From contig JAIYAP010000054.1 of the NCBI GenBank assembly GCA_027488935.1, forward strand, positions 62,001-126,000: a DNA stretch of 64,000 nt, in the 5' to 3' direction. Every line of letters starts with the position of its first letter. Within the stretch, counting starts at the first letter, position 1. Origin of the DNA: Saprospiraceae bacterium (lineage in GTDB: Bacteria > Bacteroidota > Bacteroidia > Chitinophagales > Saprospiraceae). The notes under the pieces are model-generated. The model searched no databases. It was not told where the DNA came from and saw only the letters and a list, made by a program, of their open reading frames with translations. A program made the translations under genes and the position numbers. This document shows positions 26,568 through 36,647 of this stretch, one piece after another.

Positions 26568-27410
26568 ATGGCAGTTAAAAAATTCAATCCGATAACACCT
26601 GGTCAGCGTTTCCGTATCGCGGTATCGCGTGAAGAACTGACCAAAGGCGCAAAGCCGGAGAAATCTCTGTTAGGTTTCAAAAGCAGTACAGGCGGTCGCA
26701 ATAGCGATGGTCGTCGTACAATGCGCTACCGTGGAGGTGGCCACAAACGCCGCTACCGTATTGTCGACTTCAAACGCGACAAACAAGGTGCTGCAACCAT
26801 TCAGTCTATCCAATATGACCCAAACCGTAGCGCCTACATCGCGCTGATTCAATATGAAGACGGCGAAAAAGGTTATATCCTGGCTGCGAAAGGAATGGAA
26901 ATTGGCCAAACGGTCACTTCCGGTAAAGGAGCCCTACCTGAAACAGGTAACTGTCTCTTTCTCGCTGAAGTTCCACTAGGTACTTTCGTACACAACATTG
27001 AATTGTATCCTGGACAAGGGGGTGTTTTGGTTCGTAGTGCAGGTATGAGTGCGCAAATGATGGGTAAAGAAGACCGTTATGCGGTATTGAAATTGCCCTC
27101 AGGTGAAGTACGCCGGATCCTGATGACATGCCGTGCAACCATGGGTATTGTTGGTAACTCCGACCATAGCCTTGAAATCATGGGTAAAGCAGGTCGTATG
27201 CGCTGGAAAGGCTGGCGCCCACGTAACCGTCCAGTAGCGATGAACCCTGTCGATCACCCGATGGGTGGTGGTGAAGGTCGCGCTTCAGGTGGTCACCCAC
27301 GTACACGTAAAGGCTTCAAATCGAAAGGCGCTAAAACGCGTTCTAGAACCAAAGCCTCCAATTCGCTGATCATCAGCCGTAAAAACGGTGGTGTAATTAA
27401 AAACAAATAA
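26568..27410 (+). CDS. rplB: 50S ribosomal protein L2
   Basis: 280 residues, full length. Conserved runs [26 protein letters not shown] in the N-terminal part and [12 protein letters not shown] near the end, which includes the His important for peptidyl transferase centre function, are present. Binds domain IV/V of 23S rRNA and bridges to the 30S subunit. Confidence 0.98.
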   Translation: MAVKKFNPITPGQRFRIAVSREELTKGAKPEKSLLGFKSSTGGRNSDGRRTMRYRGGGHKRRYRIVDFKRDKQGAATIQSIQYDPNRSAYIALIQYEDGEKGYILAAKGMEIGQTVTSGKGALPETGNCLFLAEVPLGTFVHNIELYPGQGGVLVRSAGMSAQMMGKEDRYAVLKLPSGEVRRILMTCRATMGIVGNSDHSLEIMGKAGRMRWKGWRPRNRPVAMNPVDHPMGGGEGRASGGHPRTRKGFKSKGAKTRSRTKASNSLIISRKNGGVIKNK

Positions 27411-27442
27411 TATCCTAATATCACAATATCACAATTCGGGAT

Positions 27443-27709
27443 ATGCCGCGTTCACTAAAAAAAGGCCCTTACATCCATCATAAATTGTTGGAAAAGATCG
27501 CCAAAGCAAAACAGAGTAACAAAAAACAGGTCATCAAAACCTGGAGCCGTGCTTCGATGATTTTCCCCGATATGGTGGGCGAAACCATTGCTGTACACAA
27601 CGGTAAAACGTTTGTTCCAGTCTTTGTAACTGAAAATATGGTAGGCCACAAGCTCGGGGAGTTTTCGCCAACGCGTAACTTCCGCGGTCACGGTGGTAAT
27701 AAAAAATAA
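27443..27709 (+). CDS. rpsS: 30S ribosomal protein S19
   Basis: 88 residues. Starts [15 protein letters not shown] and contains [17 protein letters not shown] and [13 protein letters not shown], all conserved. Works in the 30S head with S13 near the A-site tRNA. Confidence 0.97.
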   Translation: MPRSLKKGPYIHHKLLEKIAKAKQSNKKQVIKTWSRASMIFPDMVGETIAVHNGKTFVPVFVTENMVGHKLGEFSPTRNFRGHGGNKK

Positions 27710-27797
27710 TGTGACAATTAAATTAATGTGACAAAGTGACCTAACGTCCTAAGGTTACATTGAAAACATTGACCACATTCAACACATTGATTAAAAA

Positions 27798-28163
27798 ATG
27801 GAAGCAGTAGCAAAATTGCGTAACTGTCCGATGTCGCCCCGCAAAATGCGATTGGTGGTGGACAATATCCGCGGGAAGCGGGTAATAGATGCCTTGGGCA
27901 TTCTGAAGTACACCAACAAAGAGGCAGCGGTGTGGCTGGAGAAACTTTTACTCTCTGCGATCAACAACTGGGAACAAAAATCCGATCAGGTTGGTGCCGC
28001 AGATGATTATGATCTTTACATCAAGACTGCTTTTGTGGATCCAGGTAGCATAATTTATCGCTTCCTGCCAGCACCACAAGGTCGTGCTTACCGCGTGCGC
28101 AAACGTCGCAACCACGTAACACTCGTGGTAGCCAACCGTAACGCACTCGAAACAGAACAATAA
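27798..28163 (+). CDS. rplV: 50S ribosomal protein L22
   Basis: 121 residues. Contains the conserved [16 protein letters not shown] and the tunnel-reaching hairpin with [23 protein letters not shown] near the end. Compared with enterobacterial L22 the middle has an acidic insertion ([23 protein letters not shown]), usual in Bacteroidota. Confidence 0.96.
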   Translation: MEAVAKLRNCPMSPRKMRLVVDNIRGKRVIDALGILKYTNKEAAVWLEKLLLSAINNWEQKSDQVGAADDYDLYIKTAFVDPGSIIYRFLPAPQGRAYRVRKRRNHVTLVVANRNALETEQ

Positions 28164-28258
28164 AACGTCAAAGGGAATTTATCCATACTGTTGCATACGC
28201 ACCAGAAACGGCCATAATACCCTTTATCAAATATTCACATTATTACATCCATCATACA

Positions 28259-29224
28259 ATGGGTCAAAAAGCAAATCCGATTGGTAACCGTTTAGGCATA
28301 ATCCGCGGTTGGGACTCTAACTGGTATGCCGACAAAGACTATGGTCTTAAGGTTGTGGAGGACGAAAAAATTCGCAATTACCTGCGTGCCCGCCGCCCTA
28401 AAACAGCTGTGGCAGATCCTCGCGACCGAAATAAACCGGTTCAAAATGGTATTGCGCGTATTGCAATCGAAAGAACGCTCAAGCGTGTAACGGTTACCAT
28501 CCACACCAGCCGTCCAGGTATTATTATCGGTAAAGGCGGTAAAGAAGTTGACCTGATCAAAGAAGAATTGAAAGTCCTTACTGGTAAGGAAGTTCAAATC
28601 AACATCTTCGAGATCCGTAAGCCTGAGTTGGATGCCAATATTGTTGGCGAACAAATCGCTAAACAAATCGAAGCACGTATCAATTATCGCCGTGCAATCA
28701 AAGGTGCCATTCAAAGCACCATGCGCGCAGGTGGTGAAGGAATCAAAATCCGTATCAGTGGTCGTGTAGGTGGTGCAGAAATTGCACGTTCAGAAGAATA
28801 CAAAGAAGGCCGTACGCCTTTACATACATTCCGTGCCGATATTGATTACGCTTTAGTAGAAGCACAAACGGTTTACGGAAAAATCGGGATCAAAGTATGG
28901 CTCTTTAAGGGAGAGGTACTTACCAAGCGCGAATTGACCCCATTCACAGCAGCAGAAGGTACCGGTAGCACCGGAACAACCGAACGCGGTGGTGGTAATG
29001 ATCGCAGAGGTGGAAATGATCGCGGCGGAAATGATCGTCGTGAAGGCGGTCGCGGTGGAAACGATCGTCGCGAAGGCGGCGGTGGTGGTGATCGCAGAGG
29101 CGGCGGTGGCGGCGGTGATCGCAGAGGCGGCGGTGGAAACACTGGCGGCGGCGGAAATCGCGGCGGCGGCGGCAACAGTGGCGGCGGTGGAAACCGTGGC
29201 GGCGGTGGCGGCGGACGACGCTAG
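28259..29224 (+). CDS. rpsC: 30S ribosomal protein S3 with long Gly/Arg/Asn/Asp tail
   Basis: 321 residues. Residues 1 to about 235 are a normal S3: KH domain with [14 protein letters not shown], and the C-terminal part [30 protein letters not shown]. After [12 protein letters not shown] comes about 80 residues of low-complexity repeats of the forms [13 protein letters not shown] and GGGGN, ending GGGGGGRR, an RGG-box-like tail expected to be disordered and RNA-binding. S3 forms the mRNA entry site and helicase surface, so such a tail would sit near incoming mRNA. Confidence 0.97.
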   Translation: MGQKANPIGNRLGIIRGWDSNWYADKDYGLKVVEDEKIRNYLRARRPKTAVADPRDRNKPVQNGIARIAIERTLKRVTVTIHTSRPGIIIGKGGKEVDLIKEELKVLTGKEVQINIFEIRKPELDANIVGEQIAKQIEARINYRRAIKGAIQSTMRAGGEGIKIRISGRVGGAEIARSEEYKEGRTPLHTFRADIDYALVEAQTVYGKIGIKVWLFKGEVLTKRELTPFTAAEGTGSTGTTERGGGNDRRGGNDRGGNDRREGGRGGNDRREGGGGGDRRGGGGGGDRRGGGGNTGGGGNRGGGGNSGGGGNRGGGGGGRR

Positions 29225-29256
29225 TAGCAAAACAATACCAGGTACAAAATTAAGCC

Positions 29257-29287
29257 TTTGTTAAATCGGTGAAATAGAGTACCTTTG
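29257..29287 (+). promoter_or_regulatory. Internal promoter before rplP
   Basis: A textbook Bacteroidota promoter: TTTG at 29257-29260, 19-bp spacer, TACCTTTG at 29280-29287. It lies 72 bases before rplP, just after rpsC, and would give a second transcript for the rest of the cluster. Confidence 0.7.
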
Positions 29288-29359
29288 CAGCCCCTTTCTA
29301 AGAAAGGTCGTTGTAATATCTTAAACAATTGATCGACAGGCTTTTAAATCTAGCACACA

Positions 29360-29779
29360 ATGCTTCAGCCAAGACGTACGAAATATCGCAAACAGCATAA
29401 GGGACGTAATCGCGGCCTTGCTTACAAAGGTAGTTCCATCTCCTTCGGCTCTTTTGCTTTGAAAGCAATGGAATTCAGCCGCATCACAAGCCGACAAATT
29501 GAGTCGGCACGTATTGCGCTGACGCGTAACATGAAGAGGGAAGGTAAAGTGTGGATTCGCATTTTTCCCGACAAACCCCTTACTTCCAAACCGGCTGAGG
29601 TACGGATGGGTAAAGGTAAAGGTGCTGTCGACCACTATGTAGCCGAAGTACAACCAGGACGAATTTTGTTCGAAATCGAAGGTGTTAGCGAAGAACTCGC
29701 TTACGAATCCCTCCGACTCGCAGCACAAAAACTCCCAATTCTTTGTAAAGCCGTTACACGCTACGATTACGAAGGATAA
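29360..29779 (+). CDS. rplP: 50S ribosomal protein L16
   Basis: 139 residues, standard length. Conserved [19 protein letters not shown] start and [31 protein letters not shown] are present. It contacts the A site on the 50S subunit. First gene behind the internal promoter at 29257-29287. Confidence 0.97.
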   Translation: MLQPRRTKYRKQHKGRNRGLAYKGSSISFGSFALKAMEFSRITSRQIESARIALTRNMKREGKVWIRIFPDKPLTSKPAEVRMGKGKGAVDHYVAEVQPGRILFEIEGVSEELAYESLRLAAQKLPILCKAVTRYDYEG

Positions 29780-29866
29780 ACAGAAATTCAGGAATTTTGA
29801 TGGTTGGTTTTAACCAAACGATTGAAATTCAACCATTAAATTGACAAATTATCACAATAAGGTAAA

Positions 29867-30127
29867 ATGGCAAAGGAAAAATTAAACGTTGCTGAAATGA
29901 CAGATGCGGATCTGGTGTCCAACATCAACAGCCTGGAACTGGAACTTCAGCAAATGAAATTCGACCATGCGGTGAGAGGCCTCGGCAATCCGATGGAAAT
30001 CCGCGAATTGCGCCGCAATATTGCACGGATTAACACAGAAATGCGCGCACGCGAAGTTTCTGGCTTTACTCCTGCACAGTTGGAATTGCGGTCCAAATTG
30101 CGCGCACGCCGTAGCCGCCAAAAATAA
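29867..30127 (+). CDS. rpmC: 50S ribosomal protein L29
   Basis: 86 residues, longer than the roughly 63-70 of most L29 proteins because of a basic C-terminal extension (SGFTPAQLELRSKLRARRSRQK). The core helical pair with LELELQQMKFDHAVRGLGNPMEIRELRRNIARINTEMR is typical. Binds near the tunnel exit beside L23. Confidence 0.95.
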   Translation: MAKEKLNVAEMTDADLVSNINSLELELQQMKFDHAVRGLGNPMEIRELRRNIARINTEMRAREVSGFTPAQLELRSKLRARRSRQK

Positions 30128-30221
30128 TTGATGATCCAGTCTAATGCCATCACGGCAAGAAACTTTTGAAATCAATTGTCAATCAATTCAATTCGACACA
30201 TTATCACATCTAATAGAGTAG

Positions 30222-30485
30222 ATGGAAACTTTAGTAAGAAATCTTCGCAAAACAAAAACCGGTGTGGTGGTATCCAATAAAATGGACAAAACCATCTCGG
30301 TACAGGTTGAGCGCCGTTTGATGCACCCAATTTACGGTAAATTCGTAAAGCGTTCGAACAAATTCTTCGCACACGATGAAGAAAATACCTGTAATCCAGG
30401 CGATTTGGTTCGTATCATGGAAACACGCCCACTCAGCAAAATGAAACGCTGGCGTTTGGTGGAAATCCTAGAACGAGCGAAGTAA
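30222..30485 (+). CDS. rpsQ: 30S ribosomal protein S17
   Basis: 87 residues. [25 protein letters not shown] and the [20 protein letters not shown] segment are conserved OB-fold parts. Primary 16S rRNA binder at the 30S body. Confidence 0.96.
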   Translation: METLVRNLRKTKTGVVVSNKMDKTISVQVERRLMHPIYGKFVKRSNKFFAHDEENTCNPGDLVRIMETRPLSKMKRWRLVEILERAK

Positions 30486-30573
30486 TCAATAAAAACTATC
30501 GGTAAGACGGCCTTGGGTCGACATGGAAAGTCCGTGCGTCTGTCAACCGTTCACTGAAAAATAAAAAAGAGTC

Positions 30574-30939
30574 ATGATTCAGCAAGAGTCTCGTTTGAAT
30601 GTGGCCGACAATTCCGGCGCAAAAGAAGTACTCTGTATTCGAGTACTGGGTAGCACTCGTCAGCGTTACGCTGGCATCGGTGACAAAATTGTCGTAACCG
30701 TTAAAGACGCTTCTCCAGGCGGTATCAAAAAAGGTACCGTTAGCAAAGCCGTAATTGTTCGCACACGCAAAGAAATTCGTCGGAAAGACGGTTCATACAT
30801 TCGCTTCGACGACAACGCAGTAGTACTGCTGAACGCCTCGGACGAACCACGTGGATCTCGTATCTTCGGACCGGTTGCCCGCGAATTGCGCGATAAAGAC
30901 TACATGCGTATTGTTTCTCTTGCGCCTGAAGTACTCTAA
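30574..30939 (+). CDS. rplN: 50S ribosomal protein L14
   Basis: 121 residues, no extension. [19 protein letters not shown] and [34 protein letters not shown] are the conserved ends. Interacts with L19 and forms the binding site for the silencing factor RsfS. Confidence 0.98.
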   Translation: MIQQESRLNVADNSGAKEVLCIRVLGSTRQRYAGIGDKIVVTVKDASPGGIKKGTVSKAVIVRTRKEIRRKDGSYIRFDDNAVVLLNASDEPRGSRIFGPVARELRDKDYMRIVSLAPEVL

Positions 30940-31027
30940 ACCTGAGCATCTATTAATTTCGGTCAAACCACGCAAATAACTCAATCTGAGTGCCTTGCAA
31001 AGCGCGATCAAATTATCAATATCAACA

Positions 31028-31369
31028 ATGGCAACGAATAATAAGTCCAAACGCTTCACGCAAAAACTGCATATCCGCAAAGGAGATACAGTAATGGTTA
31101 TTGCCGGCGACGACAAAGGCAAAACCGGTGAAGTTCTTCAGGTGTTCCCAGACAAATTGCGTGCAATCGTAGATGGCCTCAATATTGTTAAGAAACACGT
31201 GAAAGCCTCTCAGACGGAAGAAGGTGGTATTCAGGATATGCCTGCACCACTGCACATCTCTAATCTGTTGGTGGTCGATCCGAAAACAGGTGAAGCAACG
31301 CGAGTTGGCCGTAAAATTGAGAACGGCGTAAGTGTTCGCTATTCTAAAAAAACTGGAAACATCATATAA
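31028..31369 (+). CDS. rplX: 50S ribosomal protein L24
   Basis: 113 residues from the ATG at 31028; upstream in-frame codons are spacer. The KOW motif is clear (HIRKGDTVMVIAGDDKGKTGEVLQVFPDK). Assembly-initiating protein of the 50S. Its stop is three bases before the rplE ATG at 31373, so these two are translationally coupled. Confidence 0.96.
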   Translation: MATNNKSKRFTQKLHIRKGDTVMVIAGDDKGKTGEVLQVFPDKLRAIVDGLNIVKKHVKASQTEEGGIQDMPAPLHISNLLVVDPKTGEATRVGRKIENGVSVRYSKKTGNII

Positions 31370-31372
31370 GTG

Positions 31373-31921
31373 ATGAAATACACAGCACGTCTTAAAACAA
31401 AATATCAACAGGATGTAGTCCCTGCACTCATGTCGCAGTTCAGTTACTCTTCTGTTATGCAGGTACCCCGCTTGGTGAAAATTTGCATCAACCAAGGTAT
31501 CGGCGATGCTTCTGGCGACAAGAAATTGATCGACGTAGCAGCAAATGACCTTACTACAATCGTAGGTCAAAAAGCGGTTCCAACCCGTGCTAAAACGTCG
31601 GTTTCTAACTTCAAACTCCGTGAAGGTATGCCAATCGGTGTACGAGTAACACTGCGCGGCGAACGGATGTGGGAATTTTTAGATCGTTTGATCTCCATTT
31701 CACTACCACGTGTACGTGACTTCCGCGGTGTAAATGATAAATCGTTTGATGGTCGTGGTAACTATACCATGGGTATCACCGAACAAATCATCTTCCCGGA
31801 GATTGATATCGAAAAAGTAAACAAAATTATGGGTATGGACATCACTATGGTGACTACCGCCCAAACGGATGCAGAAGCCTTCGCACTGCTGAAAGAAATC
31901 GGTATTCCGTTCAAAAAATAG
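31373..31921 (+). CDS. rplE: 50S ribosomal protein L5
   Basis: 182 residues from the ATG at 31373 (a GTG at 31370 directly precedes). [25 protein letters not shown]-type [17 protein letters not shown] and [19 protein letters not shown] are conserved. Binds 5S rRNA in the central protuberance. Confidence 0.97.
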   Translation: MKYTARLKTKYQQDVVPALMSQFSYSSVMQVPRLVKICINQGIGDASGDKKLIDVAANDLTTIVGQKAVPTRAKTSVSNFKLREGMPIGVRVTLRGERMWEFLDRLISISLPRVRDFRGVNDKSFDGRGNYTMGITEQIIFPEIDIEKVNKIMGMDITMVTTAQTDAEAFALLKEIGIPFKK

Positions 31922-31954
31922 TTGACGCTCATTTTCAATAAAATATAGCGCAAG

Positions 31955-32224
31955 ATGGCAAAGAAATCAGTCATTGCCCGTGGACTAAAACGGGAGCGTG
32001 TTGTAGCAAAGTATGCTGAACTTCGCAAAAAGTTAAAGGAAGCCGGTGATTATGATGCATTGGACAAACTTCCACGCAACGCAAACCCAATTCGCCTGCA
32101 TAACCGGTGCCTTCTTACTGGCCGACCAAAAGGTTATATGCGCAAGTTCGGAATCTGCCGCGTAAAATTCCGCCAAATGGCACTCGATGGAAAAATTCCA
32201 GGTGTTACAAAGGCTTCATGGTAA
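31955..32224 (+). CDS. rpsN: 30S ribosomal protein S14, zinc-free form
   Basis: 89 residues, the long C-minus form: the CxxC pairs of zinc-binding S14 are absent, leaving isolated Cys in [45 protein letters not shown] is the usual start. 30S head protein. Confidence 0.96.
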   Translation: MAKKSVIARGLKRERVVAKYAELRKKLKEAGDYDALDKLPRNANPIRLHNRCLLTGRPKGYMRKFGICRVKFRQMALDGKIPGVTKASW

Positions 32225-32296
32225 TTCTTTCGTTGCGCGCTAGTCCTGTAAAAAGGATGTGCATCGAACAACCGACAACAATCAATATTCAATAAA

Positions 32297-32707
32297 ATGC
32301 AAGTCACTGACCCGATAGCAGATTATTTGACCCGCATCCGCAATGCACAGATGGCGGGACATCGCATCGTCGAGATTCCGGCTTCCAACATAAAGAAGTC
32401 CATCACTGAAATCTTGTATGATCAGGGTTACATTCTGAAATATACATTCGAAGAAAAATCGGATGAACACAAGCAAGGTTTGATCAAAATCGCTTTGAAA
32501 TACGACCCAACAACCAAAAAACCGATCATTCGGGAATTGGTGCGCGTGAGTCGTCCAGGACTGCGGAAGTTTTCAGGATCTGGCGATATTCCCCGCATTA
32601 TCAACGGGCTTGGTACAATGATCGTTTCTACCTCTAAGGGGGTATTGACCGACAAACAAGCACGCGAAAAAAATGTAGGCGGAGAATTGCTTTGCTACAT
32701 TTGCTAA
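32297..32707 (+). CDS. rpsH: 30S ribosomal protein S8
   Basis: 136 residues starting [21 protein letters not shown] and ending [26 protein letters not shown], both conserved. Binds helix 21 of 16S rRNA; in enterobacteria it also represses the spc operon. Confidence 0.97.
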   Translation: MQVTDPIADYLTRIRNAQMAGHRIVEIPASNIKKSITEILYDQGYILKYTFEEKSDEHKQGLIKIALKYDPTTKKPIIRELVRVSRPGLRKFSGSGDIPRIINGLGTMIVSTSKGVLTDKQAREKNVGGELLCYIC

Positions 32708-32740
32708 TTTAAACTCATCACTCTTAACTGAGTAAGGAAT

Positions 32741-33301
32741 ATGTCACGTATTGGTAAATTGCCGATTACACTTCCGGCCAAGGTTGAACTTTCGGTAGCC
32801 CCTGATAATACGGTTACTGTAAAAGGACCAAAAGGCTCACTTTCTCAAAAAGTGGACGCCGATATCTCTATCGCCATTGATAATGGCGTAGTCCAGGTAA
32901 ACCGTCCTACCGACCAAAAACGCCATAGAGCGATGCACGGTCTGTACCGCGCACTGCTTAACAACATGGTTGTTGGCGTAAGCGAGGGCTATACACGCGA
33001 AATGGAAATCATTGGTGTAGGTTATCGTGTTGAAAATCAAGGTAATATGGTAACATTTACCCTTGGTTATTCGCACCCAGTAATCTTCTCTATCCCCAGC
33101 GAGTTGAAAGTAACTACTGCGATGGAAAAAGGTTCTCCACCGATGATTAAATTGGAAGGCATTGATAAAGAATTACTTGGCCAAGTATGTGCCAAAATTC
33201 GAGCCTTCCGTAAGCCAGAGCCTTACAAAGGAAAAGGTATCAAATTCAAAGGCGAAGTTATTCGTCGTAAAGCAGGTAAAACTGCTGGTGGTAAAAAATA
33301 A
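32741..33301 (+). CDS. rplF: 50S ribosomal protein L6
   Basis: 186 residues with the two repeated domains; MSRIGKLPITLPAKVE opens and the C-terminal PEPYKGKGIKFKGEVIRRKAGKTAG is conserved. Supports the stalk base and the factor-binding site. A terminator-like hairpin follows. Confidence 0.97.
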   Translation: MSRIGKLPITLPAKVELSVAPDNTVTVKGPKGSLSQKVDADISIAIDNGVVQVNRPTDQKRHRAMHGLYRALLNNMVVGVSEGYTREMEIIGVGYRVENQGNMVTFTLGYSHPVIFSIPSELKVTTAMEKGSPPMIKLEGIDKELLGQVCAKIRAFRKPEPYKGKGIKFKGEVIRRKAGKTAGGKK

Positions 33302-33314
33302 TCCACCACATATC

Positions 33315-33368
33315 AGGTGTTCAACACGTTTTCTATTTTTTCAGGATTGCTTGTTGAACACCTTTTTA
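33315..33368 (+). terminator. Terminator-like hairpin between rplF and rplR
   Basis: A perfect 12-bp stem (33315-33326 with 33352-33363), 25-nt loop, followed by TTTTTAA. It is unusual inside a ribosomal cluster and would act as a partial terminator or attenuator. Confidence 0.6.
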
Positions 33369-33421
33369 ATACAATCATTCGGATTCCGGTCGGAAATCGG
33401 AATCATTAAAATAGCGTAACA

Positions 33422-33769
33422 ATGAAACGTACAAAACAACAAAGCCGTCGGCGCATTCACTTGCGTGTCCGCAAAAAAGTAAGCGGTACGCCTGATCGGC
33501 CTCGTCTGTGTGTTTACCGTTCAAACAAATCAATCTATTGTCAAATTATTGATGATTTGAAAGGACACACACTGGTTGCAGCAAGTTCGCACGAAACAAC
33601 AATCGAGGGTTCAAAAATCGAACAGGCTGTTGCAGTAGGCAAATTAGTCGCTGAAAAAGCAAAAAGCGCTGGAATTGTTGATGTAAAATTTGACCGCGGT
33701 GGCTATTTGTACCATGGTCGTGTTAAGGCAGTAGCCGATGGAGCACGCGAAGGCGGTCTTCAGTTCTAA
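33422..33769 (+). CDS. rplR: 50S ribosomal protein L18
   Basis: 115 residues. [18 protein letters not shown] and [26 protein letters not shown] are conserved. Carries 5S rRNA with L5. First gene downstream of the terminator-like hairpin at 33315-33368. Confidence 0.97.
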   Translation: MKRTKQQSRRRIHLRVRKKVSGTPDRPRLCVYRSNKSIYCQIIDDLKGHTLVAASSHETTIEGSKIEQAVAVGKLVAEKAKSAGIVDVKFDRGGYLYHGRVKAVADGAREGGLQF

Positions 33770-33855
33770 CAAATCTAAAGTGATGGTGACGGCAAATGAC
33801 ATTCATTGAAAGCCAAACCAAGCATTCATAATTTCATTCAAATTAGCTAAATGTA

Positions 33856-34383
33856 ATGGCTAAGCAAGAAAGAGACAGAGATAATTCCCGCACTTCAGAA
33901 GATTCGGGTCTCAAAGAAAAACTGGTAGCGCTCAACCGTGTAGCGAAAGTTACAAAAGGTGGCCGTACATTTAGCTTTGCTGCAGTTGTAGTAGTAGGCG
34001 ACGGTAAAGGCACAATCGGTCAAGGACTTGGTAAAGCGCGGGAGGTTTCCGAGGCAATACAAAAAGCGGTCAAAGACGCTGAGAAGAACCTGATTAAAGT
34101 GCCAATATTGAACGGTACGATTCCGCATGAAGCCCATGGCAAATTTGATGCAGGTCGCGTATTGATCAAACCTGCATCCAACGGTACAGGTGTAATCGCG
34201 GGTGGTGCAATGCGTGCTGTGCTGGAAATGGCTGGAGTGCATGATGTTTTGGCTAAATCGCAAGGTTCTTCCAATCCGCACAACATTGTGAAAGCAACAA
34301 TTGCTGCTTTGGCAAGTCTCCGCAGCCCAGTTGAAATTGCCCGTCAACGTGGCATTTCACTTGAAAAACTGTTCAACGGATAA
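33856..34383 (+). CDS. rpsE: 30S ribosomal protein S5
   Basis: 175 residues. [26 protein letters not shown] and [24 protein letters not shown] are hallmarks. N-terminal acidic/basic tail [16 protein letters not shown] is variable. Affects decoding accuracy and mRNA entry with S3 and S4. Confidence 0.97.
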   Translation: MAKQERDRDNSRTSEDSGLKEKLVALNRVAKVTKGGRTFSFAAVVVVGDGKGTIGQGLGKAREVSEAIQKAVKDAEKNLIKVPILNGTIPHEAHGKFDAGRVLIKPASNGTGVIAGGAMRAVLEMAGVHDVLAKSQGSSNPHNIVKATIAALASLRSPVEIARQRGISLEKLFNG

Positions 34384-34445
34384 TTCAACTTTAGCCTGGT
34401 GTTTCATTCCGCAAGATTTGAAAAACCATAAAGCACTCCATAACA

Positions 34446-34625
34446 ATGGGTAAGGTAAAAATTACGCTTGTAAAAAGCCCGATCGACAAAAGCAAACGCC
34501 AAAAGGATACCTTGAAGGCTTTGGGATTTCGTAAAATAAACCAAATGGTAGAACACGAAGCTACACCACAATTAAGTGGTATGTTGCGGGTGGTTGACCA
34601 TCTTGTTCAGGTTGAAAATATTTAA
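34446..34625 (+). CDS. rpmD: 50S ribosomal protein L30
   Basis: A short gene of 59 residues between rpsE and rplO, its canonical place. The sequence opens MGKVKITLVKSPIDKSKRQK, continues with LKALGFRKINQMVEH and ends GMLRVVDHLVQVENI, a complete L30. The gene is easily missed because of its length. Confidence 0.97.
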   Translation: MGKVKITLVKSPIDKSKRQKDTLKALGFRKINQMVEHEATPQLSGMLRVVDHLVQVENI

Positions 34626-34652
34626 TCTGAAAACAACGCCAAAGATTTTGTC

Positions 34653-34684
34653 AAAACCTGTGGGGTTCGCCCTTTACAGGTTTT
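34653..34684 (+). terminator. UUCG-capped hairpin between rpmD and rplO
   Basis: A 9-bp stem (34653-34661 with 34676-34684) encloses a GGGG-TTCG-CCC hairpin with a UUCG-type tetraloop and ends in TTTT. Very stable; likely attenuation or transcript processing inside the cluster. Confidence 0.55.
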
Positions 34685-34763
34685 CATAACGAAATAAGCA
34701 GGCGTAAATCCGGTAAATCCGGCAATCAAAAATTTACTAACGCAATATCGAACAAATACAGCA

Positions 34764-35210
34764 ATGGAGCTCAATAATCTACGTCCAGCACAGGGTTCTG
34801 TAAAAACGCGTAAACGCATTGGTCGTGGTACAGGTTCTGGCCACGGTGGAACTTCTACACGCGGTCACAAAGGTGATAAAGCGCGCAGTGGTTCGAAAGA
34901 AAAACGTCACTTTGAAGGTGGTCAAACCCCTATGCAGCGTCGTTTGCCAAAACGTGGTTTCCAAAACGTCAATCGAGTGGAATTTATCCCCCTCAATTTG
35001 TCAGCATTGGAAGCACTTATACAGAAAACAGGTTTAACCACATTCGATGTACCGGCTTTAGTTGCTGCTGGTGTTGCAAAAGCCTCCGAGCAAATCAAAG
35101 TGCTGGGTAATGGTAAATTGGAAACCAAAGTGGATATTACCGTACATGCAATTTCTGCTTCTGCCAAAACAGCGATCGAAGCGCTTGGTGGAACTGTTCA
35201 AACCGTCTAA
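34764..35210 (+). CDS. rplO: 50S ribosomal protein L15
   Basis: 148 residues. The Gly/Arg-rich N-terminal arm (KTRKRIGRGTGSGHGGTSTRGHKGDKARSG) and GGQTPMQRRLPKRGF are conserved. Late assembly protein. Ends 15 bases before secY. Confidence 0.97.
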   Translation: MELNNLRPAQGSVKTRKRIGRGTGSGHGGTSTRGHKGDKARSGSKEKRHFEGGQTPMQRRLPKRGFQNVNRVEFIPLNLSALEALIQKTGLTTFDVPALVAAGVAKASEQIKVLGNGKLETKVDITVHAISASAKTAIEALGGTVQTV

Positions 35211-35225
35211 ACATACGTTGCAGGC

Positions 35226-36593
35226 ATGAAGCTGCTTTCAGTTATCAGAAATATTTGGAGTATCAAAGAACTCCGTCAACGCATTCTTTTTACCCTTGCG
35301 TTGTTGCTCATTTACCGCGTAGGTACGTTTGTAGTACTTCCAGGTGTAAACCCGATTGCACTCGACCGCTACAGCCAAAGCCGTAGCGCGAACGACTTGT
35401 TGGGCCTTATCAATGTATTTACTGGTGGCGCATTCGACAATGCAGCCATTTTTGCTTTAGGCGTAATGCCTTACATCACTGCGTCCATCATTGTTCAGTT
35501 GCTTGGATTTGCGGTTCCTTACTTTCAACGCCTTCAATCTAAAGAAGGTGAAAGTGGTCGCAAACGGCTCAACCAGGTAACGCGTTTACTTACGGTAGCA
35601 ATTGCATTGGTGCAAGGTGGTGGTTATCTCCAATTAATTCGCAGCATTCCTGGTGCCGTTTCACCAAACATCCCTGACGGATTATTTTGGTTCTCCAACA
35701 TCATTATTCTAACTGCGGGTACCATCTTCTGTATGTGGTTGGGCGAACGTATCACGGATAAAGGTATTGGTAACGGTACATCTTTGATTATCCAAGCGGG
35801 TATTATAGCGCGTTTGCCTCAAGCATTTATCTTCGAATTCCAGAAATTATTTGGTGACAACAAATTGCTGTTGTTCTTCGTAGAATTGGCACTGTTCTTT
35901 GTGATTGTTTTGGCTACGATTCTGGTAATTCAAGGGGTGCGTCGGATTCCAATTCAGTTTGCAAAACGGATGGTTGGACGTTCTGGTAGTACCATGCCGA
36001 GTGCAAGTGCACGGGACTACATTCCGCTTAAAGTGAACTCAGCCGGCGTAATGCCCATCATCTTTGCGCAAGCATTGATGTTCCTTCCGGCTACTGCAAT
36101 TCAATATTTTTCTGGGAATAAAGGTCAAATGTCTGGCCGTTTACATGCCTTCAATGACATTTATTCTTTAGGTTATAACGTTGTGTTTTTCCTTTTAGTT
36201 GTGATTTTCACTTATGTGTACACTGCTTTGATGATCAGCCCAACCAACTACTCCGAGTATTTGAAGCGCAGCAACGCCTTTATTCCAGGTGTAAAACCAG
36301 GAGAAGCGACCGCAGATTACATTGATAACATCATGACGCGGATCACACTTCCAGGTGCAATATTCCTTGGCTTGATTGGTATTTTGCCTTCAATTGCAGC
36401 AACATTAGGTATTAACCAGCAGTTTGCGCTGTTCTTTGGTGGCACTACCCTACTCATCATGGTGGGTGTTGCATTGGATACTCTGCAAGTAGTTGAAAGT
36501 TATTTGCTGACACAGAAATACGATGGTCTTATCAAATCAGGACGTATTCAAGGGCGCTCTACACAGGGCATCCAGTTGGGTCAGCCTCAATAA
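35226..36593 (+). CDS. secY: Preprotein translocase subunit SecY
   Basis: 455 residues with ten membrane spans. LLIYRVGTFVVLPGVNP (first span), the plug region, GIGNGTSLII and the cytosolic loop VQGVRRIPIQFAKRMVGR are typical, as is the last loop with RSNAFIPGVKPGEATADYI. Forms the Sec channel used by every signal-peptide protein in this window, including T9SS cargo. No adk follows; map comes next. Confidence 0.98.
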   Translation: MKLLSVIRNIWSIKELRQRILFTLALLLIYRVGTFVVLPGVNPIALDRYSQSRSANDLLGLINVFTGGAFDNAAIFALGVMPYITASIIVQLLGFAVPYFQRLQSKEGESGRKRLNQVTRLLTVAIALVQGGGYLQLIRSIPGAVSPNIPDGLFWFSNIIILTAGTIFCMWLGERITDKGIGNGTSLIIQAGIIARLPQAFIFEFQKLFGDNKLLLFFVELALFFVIVLATILVIQGVRRIPIQFAKRMVGRSGSTMPSASARDYIPLKVNSAGVMPIIFAQALMFLPATAIQYFSGNKGQMSGRLHAFNDIYSLGYNVVFFLLVVIFTYVYTALMISPTNYSEYLKRSNAFIPGVKPGEATADYIDNIMTRITLPGAIFLGLIGILPSIAATLGINQQFALFFGGTTLLIMVGVALDTLQVVESYLLTQKYDGLIKSGRIQGRSTQGIQLGQPQ

Positions 36594-36647
36594 TAAAACA
36601 GAATCAAACATCCTGTATGGGTTGTTTGCGATTGATAAAAACAAAAA

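Noticed and set aside
29000-29215. Tandem repeats considered as a CRISPR-like or minisatellite array
   Set aside because: The units are in frame, of variable length and encode [11 protein letters not shown] repeats; there are no spacers of constant length.
28853-29230. Long open frames on both strands through the Gly-rich end of rpsC
   Set aside because: They come from the G/C-rich repeat composition of the tail; the S3 frame is continuous and the other frames give only Ala/Thr or Pro/Arg strings.
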